Positions 1-7,541 are shown, numbered from the stretch's first letter. The stretch: DNA of 7,541 bases from Methylophilaceae bacterium (GCA_009926525.1 RFOR01000031.1:1-7541), one strand, 5' to 3'. Made by a program: numbers and translations. The notes: generated by a model not told the origin, from the sequence alone.

Positions 1-1821
1 ACACCATCTATCATCGCTTACCAAGATGATGGCGAAATCTTAACTGGCGCACCTGCTAAGCGCCAAGCAGTGACCAACCCTAAGAACACTTTGTTCGCGG
101 TTAAGCGTTTAATTGGTCGCCGTTTTGACGAAAAAGAAGTTCAAAAGGATATCAACTTGATGCCTTACACCATAGCTAAAGCTGATAACGGCGATGCATG
201 GGTTGAAGTGCGTGGCAACAAGATGGCACCACCACAAATCTCTGCAGAAGTTTTACGCAAGATGAAGAAAACTGCGGAAGACTACTTGGGCGAAGAAGTG
301 ACAGAAGCTGTGATTACTGTGCCTGCTTACTTCAACGACAGCCAACGTCAAGCGACTAAAGATGCTGGCCGTATTGCTGGCTTAGAAGTGAAACGTATCA
401 TCAACGAACCAACTGCAGCGGCATTAGCTTTTGGTTTAGATAAACAAGAAGGCGACCGCAAGATTGCAGTTTATGACTTGGGTGGCGGTACATTTGACGT
501 TTCTATCATCGAGATTTCAAGCATCGATGGCGAGCACCAATTTGAGGTGCTTTCAACCAACGGCGACACATTCCTTGGCGGTGAAGACTTTGATAATCGT
601 ATGATTGATTTCTTGGCTGATGAATTCAAGAAAGAAAACGGTCTTGATTTACGTAACGACTTGCTTGCTAAGCAACGTCTAAAAGAAGCCGCTGAAAAAG
701 CAAAGATTGAATTATCTTCAGCGCAGCAAACTGAGGTGAACTTGCCTTACATCACTGCAGATGCTTCTGGCCCTAAACACTTAGTTGTGAAGATTACACG
801 TACTAAATTTGAATCTTTAGTTGAAGATTTGATTGAACGCACCATTGCACCATGCCGCACAGCACTAAAAGACGCTGGCGTGAGCATCGATGAAATTGGT
901 GACGTGATTTTGGTAGGCGGTCAAAGCCGTATGCCAAAAGTACAAGAAAAAGTGAAAGAGATCTTCGGCAAGGAAGCACGTAAAGACGTAAACCCTGATG
1001 AAGCGGTGGCAGTTGGCGCGGCAATTCAAGGCGGCGTATTACAAGGTGATGTTAAGGATGTGCTGTTGCTAGATGTGACGCCATTGTCACTCGGTATCGA
1101 AACGATGGGCGGCGTGATGACTAAGCTCATCAAGAAGAACACCACGATCCCTACCAAGGCATCCCAGGTGTTCTCAACGGCTGAAGACAACCAAAACGCG
1201 GTAACCATTCAGGTGTTGCAAGGTGAGCGCGAAATGGCAGCTGGCAATAAGAGCCTAGGCCAGTTTAACTTGAGCGACATTCCTCCAGCACCGCGTGGTA
1301 TGCCACAAATTGAAGTGACTTTTGATATCGATGCCAACGGTATCTTGCACGTATCTGCAAAAGATAAAGCGACTGGCAAAGAGAACAAGATCACGATCAA
1401 GGCAAACTCAGGCTTGTCTGAAGAAGAGATCAAGCGCATGGAAGAGGATGCAGCAGCGCATGCGGATGAAGACAAGGCACTTCGTGAACTAGTTGACGCA
1501 CGTAACGCAGCAGATGGCATGATTCACAGCGTGAAGAAATCTTTAACTGAGCATGGCGATAAATTAGATGCTGACGAAAAAGCGAAGATTGAAGCGGCGG
1601 TGAAAGAGGTTGAAGATGTGCTAAAAGATGGCGACAAAGAAACCATTGAAGCTAAAACTAATGCACTAATGGAAGCATCGCAGAAGCTAGGCGAAAAAGT
1701 GTACGCCGAACAACAAGCCCAACAAGCAGGCGGTGCTGATGCGCAACCACAGGCCGAAAAGACAGTAGACGCTGAAGTCGTGGATGCTGAGTTTGAAGAA
1801 GTGAAGTCTGATAAAAAATAA
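1..1821 (+). CDS. dnaK: Molecular chaperone DnaK (Hsp70), 5' end cut off by the window edge
   Basis: This is the ATP-dependent Hsp70 chaperone of the cytoplasm, which binds unfolded segments and works with DnaJ and GrpE. The reading frame is open from base 1: the first codons read [16 protein letters not shown], matching E. coli DnaK from about residue 36. About 35 residues, including the first phosphate-binding loop, lie outside the window. The 606 visible codons plus about 35 give the usual length near 640. The GTG at position 70 is an internal valine codon, not the start. Visible landmarks are the phosphate-2 motif DLGGGTFD (476-499), the adenosine-binding [10 protein letters not shown] region (about 907-936), the interdomain linker [12 protein letters not shown] (about 1060-1095), the beta-sandwich substrate domain, the helical lid, and the conserved acidic tail [10 protein letters not shown]. 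The alignment to E. coli runs without indels up to the linker. dnaJ follows 91 bases downstream. The promoter is outside the window, so its heat-shock control cannot be judged. Confidence 0.98.
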   Translation, partial: TPSIIAYQDDGEILTGAPAKRQAVTNPKNTLFAVKRLIGRRFDEKEVQKDINLMPYTIAKADNGDAWVEVRGNKMAPPQISAEVLRKMKKTAEDYLGEEVTEAVITVPAYFNDSQRQATKDAGRIAGLEVKRIINEPTAAALAFGLDKQEGDRKIAVYDLGGGTFDVSIIEISSIDGEHQFEVLSTNGDTFLGGEDFDNRMIDFLADEFKKENGLDLRNDLLAKQRLKEAAEKAKIELSSAQQTEVNLPYITADASGPKHLVVKITRTKFESLVEDLIERTIAPCRTALKDAGVSIDEIGDVILVGGQSRMPKVQEKVKEIFGKEARKDVNPDEAVAVGAAIQGGVLQGDVKDVLLLDVTPLSLGIETMGGVMTKLIKKNTTIPTKASQVFSTAEDNQNAVTIQVLQGEREMAAGNKSLGQFNLSDIPPAPRGMPQIEVTFDIDANGILHVSAKDKATGKENKITIKANSGLSEEEIKRMEEDAAAHADEDKALRELVDARNAADGMIHSVKKSLTEHGDKLDADEKAKIEAAVKEVEDVLKDGDKETIEAKTNALMEASQKLGEKVYAEQQAQQAGGADAQPQAEKTVDAEVVDAEFEEVKSDKK

Positions 1822-1841
1822 TCTTTTTATTAGATAAGATT

Positions 1842-1874
1842 AAGCACATCCTCGTCAAAAACTTGGATGTGCTT
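1842..1874 (+). terminator. dnaK-dnaJ intergenic stem-loop, possible attenuator
   Basis: AAGCACATCC (1842-1851) and GGATGTGCTT (1865-1874) form a perfect 10-bp stem around a 13-base loop, starting 21 bases after the dnaK stop. The downstream T-run is interrupted (TTCTTGCATTTTT, 1874-1886), so it looks like a partial terminator or an mRNA-stabilising/processing hairpin rather than a full stop. If active, it would give less dnaJ than dnaK mRNA. The stem is read directly from the sequence; the function is inferred. Confidence 0.5.
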
Positions 1875-1912
1875 TCTTGCATTTTTAGCCCAACTTAATA
1901 AGCGACAACATA

Positions 1913-3037
1913 ATGGCAAAACGTGATTACTACGAAGTCCTTGGCGTCAACCGAGATGCTTCCGAAGAAGAGATTAAAAAGGCGTATCGCAAGCTTGCGA
2001 TGAAGCATCACCCTGACCGCAACCCAGACAATCCCAAAGCCGAAGAACAGTTCAAAGAAGCGAAAGAAGCTTACGAGATGCTCTCTGACAGTCAAAAGCG
2101 AGCAGCCTATGACCAATACGGCCATGCTGGAGTAGACCCAAGTGCAGGCCCTGGTCCTGGCGGTGCTGGCTTTGGTAACTTCGGCGATGCCTTTGGTGAC
2201 ATCTTTGGTGACATCTTTGGTGGTGGCGGAGGAGGCGCTCGCAGATCTAATGTCTATCGCGGCGCTGATTTACGTTACAACATGGAGATCTCGCTAGAAG
2301 ATGCAGCACGCGGCACTGAGACCAAGATCCGCATCCCGGTCATGTCAAAATGTGCCCCATGTAATGGTTCTGGCGCAAAGGCTGGCACATCACCGGTGAC
2401 CTGTACCACCTGCCAAGGTCACGGTCAGGTGCGTATGCAACAGGGTTTCTTCTCTGTGCAACAAACCTGTCCAAAATGTCATGGTAGCGGCCGCATGGTC
2501 AAAGATCCATGCCCAAGCTGTCACGGGGATGGCCGTGTCAAAGAGCACAAAACTCTATCCGTTAAGATTCCATCAGGCGTAGATGAGGGGGATCGTATTC
2601 GCTTAACAGGTGAAGGGGAAGCCGGCGTAAACGGTGGCCCAACCGGCGACCTGTACGTTGTTGTGCACTTAAAACAACATGAAATCTTCCAGCGTGAGGG
2701 CGGTGATTTGCATTGTGAGATGCCAATCAGCTTCACGACCGCGGCACTTGGCGGTGAGATTGAAATTCCGACACTAGATGGTCACGCAAAGATGAAGATC
2801 CCTGCAGAGACCCAAACAGGCGCAACATTTAGACTGCGCGGCAAGGGCATCAAACCACTACGTAGCAATCAAAATGGCGACCTAATGTGCCACGTTGTGG
2901 TTGAAACGCCAGTGAAGCTCAACGAAAAACAGCGAGAATTACTGCGTGAGTTAGAAGAGATCAATCAACAAGACTCTGAGAAGCACAGCCCGCGCGCTAA
3001 AGGCTGGTTAGATAAAGTAAAAGACTTCTTTGAATAG
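1913..3037 (+). CDS. dnaJ: Molecular chaperone DnaJ (type I Hsp40)
   Basis: This is the DnaK co-chaperone: it delivers unfolded substrates and stimulates DnaK ATP hydrolysis. The 374-residue protein is full length for a type I Hsp40. Domains in order are the J domain (about 1-70) with the essential HPD at 33-35; a Gly/Phe-rich linker (about 72-110) containing [10 protein letters not shown]; the zinc-finger domain with four CxxCxGxG repeats (C147/C150, C164/C167, C186/C189, C200/C203, two zinc sites); and the C-terminal substrate-binding and dimerisation beta domains (about 212-374). The start [12 protein letters not shown] is the usual one for the family. The Shine-Dalgarno match ahead of it is poor (only AAGCG at 1900-1904), so translation may be modest or helped by the upstream gene. 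dnaK lies 91 bases upstream with a hairpin in the gap. A strong terminator follows 14 bases after the stop. Confidence 0.98.
   Translation: MAKRDYYEVLGVNRDASEEEIKKAYRKLAMKHHPDRNPDNPKAEEQFKEAKEAYEMLSDSQKRAAYDQYGHAGVDPSAGPGPGGAGFGNFGDAFGDIFGDIFGGGGGGARRSNVYRGADLRYNMEISLEDAARGTETKIRIPVMSKCAPCNGSGAKAGTSPVTCTTCQGHGQVRMQQGFFSVQQTCPKCHGSGRMVKDPCPSCHGDGRVKEHKTLSVKIPSGVDEGDRIRLTGEGEAGVNGGPTGDLYVVVHLKQHEIFQREGGDLHCEMPISFTTAALGGEIEIPTLDGHAKMKIPAETQTGATFRLRGKGIKPLRSNQNGDLMCHVVVETPVKLNEKQRELLRELEEINQQDSEKHSPRAKGWLDKVKDFFE
2192..2222 (+). repeat. 12-bp tandem repeat in the dnaJ Gly/Phe region
   Basis: TTTGGTGACATC occurs twice in perfect tandem (2192-2203, 2204-2215), followed by a partial third copy TTTGGTG (2216-2222). 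It encodes the [10 protein letters not shown] stretch. Similar DIFGD repeats occur in the Gly/Phe linker of E. coli DnaJ, so this is normal for the family. It is a possible spot for in-frame length variation by slippage. Confidence 0.8.
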
Positions 3038-3051
3038 TCGACAATAGCCTC

Positions 3052-3085
3052 AATAAAAAAGCCTGCATACGCAGGCTTTTTTATT
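3052..3085. terminator. Bidirectional rho-independent terminator between dnaJ and gloA
   Basis: A near-ideal hairpin: a perfect 15-bp stem (3052-3066 with 3071-3085), a GC core GCCTGC/GCAGGC, and a 4-base ATAC loop. The core is flanked by A6 on the left and T6 on the right, so a U-tract follows the stem on either strand. It lies 14 bases after the dnaJ stop and 15 bases after the gloA stop, so it can end both converging transcripts. Confidence 0.93.
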
Positions 3086-3100
3086 TTAATCGAGCATAAC

Positions 3101-3490
3101 CTAGTAGGTTCCCTTTTGGATGAACTCTACTTTGTAGCCATCAGGGTCCTCTACAAAAGCAATCACCGTTGTGCCGTGCATCATCGGACCAGCCTCACGC
3201 ACCACCTTACCGCCCGCTTTCTTCACTTGCTCACATGTCGCGTAGGCATCATCCACCTCAATCGCCACGTGACCATAGGCCTTGCCCAGGTCGTAGCTCT
3301 CAACACCGTAGTTATAGGTGAGCTCTAACACGGTATGATCTTTCTCATCACCATAGCCTACAAATGCCAAAGTGAATTTTCCATCAGGGAAATCGTGCTG
3401 ACGCAGCACTTTCATGCCTAAAATTTCAGTATAGAACTTGATGGATTTCTCTAAGTTACCCACACGTAACATGGTATGCAGCATACGCAT
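3101..3490 (-). CDS. gloA: Lactoylglutathione lyase (glyoxalase I)
   Basis: Glyoxalase I converts the hemithioacetal of methylglyoxal and glutathione to S-lactoylglutathione, the first step of cytoplasmic methylglyoxal detoxification. The protein is one compact VOC-fold unit with two beta-alpha-beta-beta-beta halves. Counting from the ATG at 3490 (129 residues), the four metal ligands fall exactly where E. coli GloA has them: H5, E56, H74 and E122. Typical segments are [40 protein letters not shown] and [14 protein letters not shown]. The short form without eukaryotic-type insertions suggests the Ni/Co-activated class. Two adjacent ATGs are possible. I chose the second because the protein then begins MRMLHTM like E. 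coli (MRLLHTM) and AGGA lies 7 bases upstream; the first, at 3493, would add one Met at a spacing of 4. It is the last gene of the minus-strand run, about 20 bases after the ferredoxin gene. Confidence 0.96.
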   Translation of the reverse strand: MRMLHTMLRVGNLEKSIKFYTEILGMKVLRQHDFPDGKFTLAFVGYGDEKDHTVLELTYNYGVESYDLGKAYGHVAIEVDDAYATCEQVKKAGGKVVREAGPMMHGTTVIAFVEDPDGYKVEFIQKGTY

Positions 3491-3495
3491 CATGA

Positions 3496-3503
3496 CTTCC
3501 TTT
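3496..3503 (-). promoter_or_regulatory. gloA ribosome binding site
   Basis: The minus strand reads AAAGGAAG just before two consecutive ATG codons. The AGGA core (3498-3501) is 7 bases from the ATG at 3490 and 4 bases from the ATG at 3493, which favours the inner start. Confidence 0.7.
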
Positions 3504-3512
3504 CAGTTAAAT

Positions 3513-3776
<264 letters not shown>

Positions 3777-3787
3777 CTAACTCTCTT

Positions 3788-4276
3788 TTACTTTTTTAAC
3801 TTTTTATTAATGCACGTTTGGATATGCGGTGAAACGAATTGCGTCACATCCCCGCCCAATATAGCTACTTCCCTCACCAAGCTTGAGGAGATAAACATGA
3901 ACTGCTCAGACGGCGTCAAGAAAACAGACTCAACCTCGGGGTGCAGTTTTCTATTCATGCCAGCTAATTGGAACTCATACTCAAAGTCAGATGCAGCACG
4001 AAGGCCACGAATGACAACGCGCGCACCCTGATCATGCACAAACTGCATCAAGAGCCCTGAGAAACCGATGACTTTAACATTGGGGCAGTCTTTGAGCACA
4101 TGGCTCGCCATCTCAACACGCTCATTCAAATCAAAAAAGGGCTTTTTACCTGGATTGCTCGCGACCGCCACAATCACCTCTGAGAACAGGCTTGCAGCAC
4201 GGCGCACAATGTCTTCGTGCCCCATGGTGATCGGGTCAAACGTCCCGGGATAAACAACTTTTAGATTATTTTGCAT
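3788..4276 (-). CDS. coaD: Phosphopantetheine adenylyltransferase
   Basis: CoaD transfers AMP from ATP to 4'-phosphopantetheine, giving dephospho-CoA and pyrophosphate, the penultimate step of cytoplasmic coenzyme A synthesis. It is a nucleotidyltransferase-fold enzyme, hexameric in characterised bacteria. Counting from the ATG at 4276 (162 residues, normal for the family), the N-terminal motif [12 protein letters not shown] contains the T/HxGH signature T17-M18-G19-H20. [12 protein letters not shown] (90-101) holds the conserved arginines, and ISSSLVRE (129-136) is the C-terminal nucleotide-binding motif. The frame extends upstream to a TTG at 4288, but the ATG fits the family start (E. coli MQKRAIYPGTFDP) better; neither has a strong Shine-Dalgarno. 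M18 replaces the Asn of E. coli at the variable x position, so activity should be intact. The gene lies 69 bases after rsmD and 23 bases before the ferredoxin gene. Confidence 0.97.
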   Translation of the reverse strand: MQNNLKVVYPGTFDPITMGHEDIVRRAASLFSEVIVAVASNPGKKPFFDLNERVEMASHVLKDCPNVKVIGFSGLLMQFVHDQGARVVIRGLRAASDFEYEFQLAGMNRKLHPEVESVFLTPSEQFMFISSSLVREVAILGGDVTQFVSPHIQTCINKKLKK

Positions 4277-4293
4277 GGTGTCAGCCAAATTGC

Positions 4294-4311
4294 GACCAGC
4301 GGTGCTTGGTC
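4294..4311 (-). other. Small hairpin upstream of coaD
   Basis: GACCA (4294-4298) and TGGTC (4307-4311) are inverted around an 8-base loop. Adding an AAT/ATT pair across a 2-base bulge lengthens the stem to about 8 bp. It lies in the 69-base rsmD-coaD gap, the only gap over 25 bases in the minus-strand run. No T-tract follows, so it is not an intrinsic terminator. It might affect coaD mRNA structure, but it could equally be chance. Confidence 0.25.
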
Positions 4312-4345
4312 AATAGCCCAATTCTAACAGGCTCTGCAGGTTTTA

Positions 4346-4897
4346 CTAAATGGCGGCTTTTAATAGATGGTAGAAAACATTGCCGGCCTTACCCGCCTTG
4401 AAGACTTCCCAGTCGGCGTTATCCGTTAGCGCAAACTCAGCCTCAACATAGATTAAGCCACCTTCAGATAAGGCCATTTTGATTAGCGGTAATACCTGAT
4501 CGAGTAGCCCCTGATGGTAAGGCGGGTCAACAAAGATCACGTCAAATTTTTGCTGGTTTTGCTTGAGGAACTGCAGGGCATCGAGGTTGAGTAACTGAGC
4601 ATTCGTCGCCTTTAAAGCCGTTTTGTTATCAACTAAGGCCTGATAGGCGGGGCGTGACTTCTCTATCATCACCGCCTGGGTTGCACCACGCGACAAGGCC
4701 TCAAAGCCCATGACGCCAGTACCCGCAAACAAGTCCAAACAACTTAAGCCGTATAGCTCTTGGCCTAGCCAATTAAACACAGTTTGACGAACACGGTCAG
4801 GGGTTGGACGTAAACCATCCACATCAGGAAACTTGAGTAAGCGGCTACGCCACTCCCCTGCACTAATTCGAACCGTGTTATTTGCTTTGCTACTCAA
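4346..4897 (-). CDS. rsmD: 16S rRNA (guanine(966)-N(2))-methyltransferase RsmD
   Basis: RsmD uses S-adenosylmethionine to methylate N2 of G966 in 16S rRNA, in the small subunit near the P site. The 183-residue protein has the family N-terminus VRISAGEWRSRLLKFP (RNA-binding side) and the LRPTPDRVRQTVFNWL segment. The SAM-binding motif I is CLDLFAGTGVMGFEALSRGA (D55 to A72), and the catalytic motif DPPY is at 124-127 (the (N/D)PPY of amino-methyltransferases). E. coli RsmD is slightly longer, about 198 residues. The start is a TTG at 4897: no ATG or GTG precedes the conserved N-terminus in this frame, and an upstream extension would run into the previous gene. The TTG comes one base after the stop of the M16 gene (TAA-A-TTG), with no clear Shine-Dalgarno, which suggests translation by reinitiation after that gene. 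Confidence 0.95.
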   Translation of the reverse strand: MSSKANNTVRISAGEWRSRLLKFPDVDGLRPTPDRVRQTVFNWLGQELYGLSCLDLFAGTGVMGFEALSRGATQAVMIEKSRPAYQALVDNKTALKATNAQLLNLDALQFLKQNQQKFDVIFVDPPYHQGLLDQVLPLIKMALSEGGLIYVEAEFALTDNADWEVFKAGKAGNVFYHLLKAAI

Positions 4898-4898
4898 T

Positions 4899-6206
4899 TT
4901 AGGAGTCGCTACCCACCACTATCGTGACCATTTTCTCAGGATTGATGCGACGATTAAATGCATCTTTAATTTGCGCCTTTGTGACTTTGTTTAGATTTTC
5001 ATTAAAGTCATCCAAATACGTAATCGGCAAGCGATAAAAACCAATTAAAGCCAGATACTCCAAAATCTTGCCATTGCTATCAATACGCATCGGGAAACCG
5101 CCAACAAGATTTTGTTTAGCCGCTTTTAACTCTGCATCCGTCACACCATCTTTGATGAATTTATCCAAGGTTTCACGCACTAAACCCAAAGCAGCATCTG
5201 CTTGCTCACGCTTAGTTTGCAAACCAATTTGGAACTGACCTAACTCCGCCATTGGACTAAAGTAACTATAAACGCTATAGACCAAGCCACGCTTTTCACG
5301 TACCTCTTCGGTTAAGCGAGAAACAAAGCCGCCGCCACCCAACACATAATTCCCAACATACAGCGGGTAAAAGTCTGCATCACCACGCTTCATGCCAGGG
5401 TACCCTAACAAGATATGCGCTTGTGTTGCAGGGTGTGCAATGCGTTGCTCACTTGCGGCTGTTGGATAAACAACTTTCGCCAATGGCGCTGGTTTGTCTG
5501 CGTTAGGTAAATCTAATGAAATTTTCTCTGCGATTTCTGCGGCCTGTTCACGGCTCATGTCCCCAATCAAGGCAATCACCGCGCCCTGCGCCCCATAATA
5601 AGTGCGGTAAAACTTCTGTACATCATCACGTTTAATTTGATCAACCTGCTCAGGCTCGGCATTAAAACCGTAGGGATGCGAACCAAATAGCGCCTTGCTA
5701 AAGGCTTTATCCGCAATGGTTTCTGGTTGCGTTGCTGCTTCTTTTAAACCAGAAATCACACGGGCTTTTTCACGCGCCAATACATCTTCAGGAAAGTCAG
5801 GCTTTTGCAAAATCTTGATGTATAAATCAAGCGCTTTATCTCGCTCAAGCGCACTGCTCAATGTCCGTAACTTTAAGCTAGATTTGTCATCATCAACCCC
5901 ACCGCCTAATTGCGCACCAACATCGGCAAACTGTTTAGAGATTTTCTCGTCAGACAAACCTGCGGCACCTAGCGTCATCACATGGCGTGTAATGCCTGCA
6001 ACCCCTGGCTTAGCCGCATCGTCACGCGCACTTCCCGCATAAAAATTAGTGCTAATGTCGATAATCGGCAAATCATGGTTTTCAACAAAATAGACTTCAG
6101 CGCCACGGCTAGTTTGCCATTGCTGTATTTTTAGGCCAGCTTGCGCTTGTGCTGAAAAAAGCACACAAACCAATACCAAGCCACGAATAAGCGATTTAGT
6201 GAACAT
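4899..6206 (-). CDS. M16 family peptidase, non-catalytic partner subunit with signal peptide
   Basis: A 435-residue M16B (pitrilysin/MPP-like) protein that probably pairs with the product of the gene just upstream. Residues 1-23 look like a Sec signal peptide: basic start (MFTKSLIRG), hydrophobic core (LVLVCVLFS) and an AQA|G cleavage site, so it should act in the periplasm. Two M16 lobes follow. Where active members have HxxEH, this chain reads G71-I-T-R74-H75, losing the first zinc histidine and the catalytic glutamate, so it cannot be an active peptidase by itself. It keeps the glycine-rich segment GGGGFVSRL (290-298) and the R303/Y310 pair (REKRGLVY, spacing 7 as in insulin-degrading enzyme) that binds substrate. 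The ATG at 6206 is chosen over one at 6233 because AAGGA precedes it by 7 bases and it begins the signal peptide. It overlaps the upstream gene by 11 bases and ends 1 base before rsmD. Confidence 0.93.
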   Translation of the reverse strand: MFTKSLIRGLVLVCVLFSAQAQAGLKIQQWQTSRGAEVYFVENHDLPIIDISTNFYAGSARDDAAKPGVAGITRHVMTLGAAGLSDEKISKQFADVGAQLGGGVDDDKSSLKLRTLSSALERDKALDLYIKILQKPDFPEDVLAREKARVISGLKEAATQPETIADKAFSKALFGSHPYGFNAEPEQVDQIKRDDVQKFYRTYYGAQGAVIALIGDMSREQAAEIAEKISLDLPNADKPAPLAKVVYPTAASEQRIAHPATQAHILLGYPGMKRGDADFYPLYVGNYVLGGGGFVSRLTEEVREKRGLVYSVYSYFSPMAELGQFQIGLQTKREQADAALGLVRETLDKFIKDGVTDAELKAAKQNLVGGFPMRIDSNGKILEYLALIGFYRLPITYLDDFNENLNKVTKAQIKDAFNRRINPEKMVTIVVGSDS

Positions 6207-7541
6207 GTGGCTTTCCTTTCGGTGTGTTGTCATTTGGGTCGATAGGCTGAGGATCTAGCGTAGCCACTGTTAAATTGTCTTTATGGAAGTACTTCTTTGC
6301 AACCGCTTGCACTTGCTCAGCAGTGACCGCTTGAAGCTTCGCAGGGTAATCTTTCAAAATGCGCCAAGAGAATCCAGCCGTTTCCAGGTTTCCAATTTGC
6401 ATGGCTTGATAGAACATGGAGTCACGTTGGTAAACGTCTGCCGCAATCACTTGCGCTTTTACGCGCTGTAACTCTTCTTCTGTCACGCCCCCTGTTTTAA
6501 TCTTCTCAATCTCATTCAAAATCGCAGCTTCAAGCTCAGCCACAGACTTACCTTCTGAGGGTGTGCCATCGAGCACAAAAATAGATTGGCGACCTCGTTG
6601 TACCATGTCGTAGCCCGCATCCACATCAATCGCGATTTGGCTTTGGCGAACGAGGTTTTGATTTAAGCGTGCTGAAGCGTTGCCATTGAGGACCCCCGCC
6701 AAAATCTCAAGCGCATAAGGCTCGACGTCTTTATCTGCATCTTGCAAGGTAGGCACGTGGAAACCCATTAATAGATAGGGCAGCTTGGCTTGGGCTTTCA
6801 CCACCACACGGCGCTCGCCCTTTTGCTCAGGCTCCACTTGTGGCTTGCGCGCTGGGATTGCGTGCGCCTTTAATGGACCAAAATACTGCTTAGCAAGCTT
6901 GAGCACATCTTGCGCGTTCACATCGCCCACCACCACCAAGGTCGCGTTGTTTGGTGCGTACCAAGTCTTATACCACTCACGCGCATCTTCAGCCGTCATG
7001 TTCTCCAAGTCATTCATCCAACCCACCACTGGACGGCCATAAGGGTGAACGTGATAGATGGTTGAGTTGAACTGCTCATTCACTTTGGATTGTGGCTTAT
7101 CTTCAGTGCGCCAGCGGCGCTCTTCCATCACCACCTTAATCTCTTTTGCAAACTCTTCATCGGTTAGATTTAGGTTCGCCATGCGATCCGCCTCAAGTTT
7201 CATTGAAAGTGGCAAATTGGATTTTTCTAATTGTTGATAGTAAGTGGTTTGGTCTTGCGCGGTGAATGCATTCTCTTTACCGCCCGCGGCTGCGATTAAA
7301 CGTGAGAATTTTCCTGCAGGAACAGCTTTAGTGCCCTTAAACATCATGTGTTCAAGCACGTGCGCCACGCCTGTTTTTCCGTTCACCTCATCAAGCGCGC
7401 CAGCGCGGTACCAGACCTGAGAGACAACCACAGGCGCCCGATGATCCTCTTGCACAACGATCTTTAGGCCATTATCTAATTTGAATTCTTGCACCTCAGC
7501 GGACATCGCCAAAGATGAAAAGCACAAGCCTGCCAATATAC
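6196..7541 (-). CDS. M16 family zinc metallopeptidase, catalytic subunit (5' end cut off)
   Basis: Zinc-dependent peptidase of the M16B group, likely periplasmic. The frame is open to the window edge and begins within a signal peptide (hydrophobic ILAGLCFSSLAMSA, probable cleavage before EVQEF), so the true start is just beyond 7541. The TTG at 7534-7536 is probably an internal Leu codon. Counting from that codon, the inverted zinc motif is H59-V-L-E62-H63 with MMFKGT after it. The third ligand is probably E139 in KVVMEE, 76 residues beyond H63, with the conserved E132 seven residues before it. Two M16 lobes follow, and the protein ends in an unusual polar tail, TPKGKPHVH. At the R/Y position it keeps R297 but has D304 instead of Tyr in a simple ungapped alignment, so the neighbouring inactive chain probably supplies this function. 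Its last 11 bases overlap the next gene and its 3' end carries that gene's ribosome binding site. Confidence 0.95.
   Translation of the reverse strand, partial: ILAGLCFSSLAMSAEVQEFKLDNGLKIVVQEDHRAPVVVSQVWYRAGALDEVNGKTGVAHVLEHMMFKGTKAVPAGKFSRLIAAAGGKENAFTAQDQTTYYQQLEKSNLPLSMKLEADRMANLNLTDEEFAKEIKVVMEERRWRTEDKPQSKVNEQFNSTIYHVHPYGRPVVGWMNDLENMTAEDAREWYKTWYAPNNATLVVVGDVNAQDVLKLAKQYFGPLKAHAIPARKPQVEPEQKGERRVVVKAQAKLPYLLMGFHVPTLQDADKDVEPYALEILAGVLNGNASARLNQNLVRQSQIAIDVDAGYDMVQRGRQSIFVLDGTPSEGKSVAELEAAILNEIEKIKTGGVTEEELQRVKAQVIAADVYQRDSMFYQAMQIGNLETAGFSWRILKDYPAKLQAVTAEQVQAVAKKYFHKDNLTVATLDPQPIDPNDNTPKGKPHVH
6211..6219 (-). promoter_or_regulatory. Ribosome binding site of the second M16 gene, inside the upstream gene
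   Basis: The minus strand reads AAAGGAAAG within the last codons (KGKPHVH) of the upstream M16 gene. The AAGGA core (6214-6218) lies 7 bases before the ATG at 6206, fixing that start over the in-frame ATG at 6233. Confidence 0.75.

Noticed and set aside
70..72. GTG at 70 as the start of dnaK
   Set aside because: The frame is open from base 1 and the residues before it match DnaK from about residue 36, so this is an internal valine and the gene is cut by the window edge.
803..1520. Three antisense open frames inside dnaK (803-1024, 1026-1208, 1209-1520, minus strand)
   Set aside because: They lie opposite a highly conserved chaperone gene, have low-complexity or Cys/Ser-rich translations resembling no family I know, and have no supporting ribosome binding site.
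1658..2125. Antisense open frames across the end of dnaK and start of dnaJ (1658-1882, 1895-2125, minus strand)
   Set aside because: They lie opposite real genes and cross the intergenic hairpin; the translations look like codon shadows rather than proteins.
2192..2222. Tandem repeat in dnaJ as a novel element
   Set aside because: The encoded [10 protein letters not shown] repeat is normal for the Gly/Phe linker of DnaJ proteins.
3810..4253. Plus-strand open frames opposite coaD (3810-4031, 4068-4253)
   Set aside because: They are antisense to coaD, whose frame carries clear catalytic motifs; no independent evidence of coding.
6207..6233. Nine-codon N-terminal extension of the second M16 protein from the ATG at 6233
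   Set aside because: It would put a polar segment (MTTHRKESH) ahead of the signal peptide and ignores the well-placed AAGGA before the ATG at 6206.
5695..7042. Plus-strand open frames opposite the M16 genes (5695-6042, 6283-6471, 6785-7042)
   Set aside because: Ser/Ala/Arg-rich translations on the strand opposite well-supported genes are typical shadow frames.

Overview
The window is ordinary chromosomal housekeeping DNA. Its eight genes read most naturally as belonging to a betaproteobacterium. The order M16 peptidase pair - rsmD - coaD - Alvin-type ferredoxin, the proteobacterial DnaK/DnaJ sequences and the moderate GC content would suit a Methylophilaceae-like organism (Methylotenera/Methylophilus group). 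That assignment is inferred from recall of family sequences and gene order, not from a search. I see no rRNA, tRNA, CRISPR array, insertion sequence, phage gene or other sign of recent transfer.

Left arm, plus strand (1-3037): the 3' part of dnaK, missing about 35 N-terminal codons beyond the left edge, is followed after 91 bases by a complete dnaJ. These are the Hsp70/Hsp40 partners of the cytoplasmic folding machine. The gap between them holds a 10-bp stem-loop with an interrupted T-tract that could act as an attenuator. A strong, nearly symmetric 15-bp hairpin at 3052-3085 ends this unit.

Right arm, minus strand (7541 down to 3101): six genes run in the same direction and converge on that same terminator. 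In transcription order they are an M16 zinc peptidase subunit with an intact HxxEH motif (5' end cut by the right edge), an M16 subunit that has lost HxxEH but keeps the R/Y pair, rsmD (16S rRNA m2G966 methyltransferase), coaD (phosphopantetheine adenylyltransferase), a 2[4Fe-4S] Alvin/YfhL-type ferredoxin, and gloA (glyoxalase I). Spacing is tight: an 11-base overlap, a 1-base gap, then gaps of 69, 23 and about 20 bases. One operon is therefore likely, with its promoter outside the window.

How the genes relate: dnaK and dnaJ work together. The two M16 proteins probably form one heterodimeric envelope peptidase whose active site is shared between the chains. The remaining genes (rRNA modification, CoA synthesis, iron-sulfur electron transfer, methylglyoxal detoxification) share an operon more than a pathway. 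I found no previously undescribed system. The points most worth a second look are the complementary M16 pair, the translational coupling around rsmD with its TTG start, and the dnaK-dnaJ intergenic hairpin.
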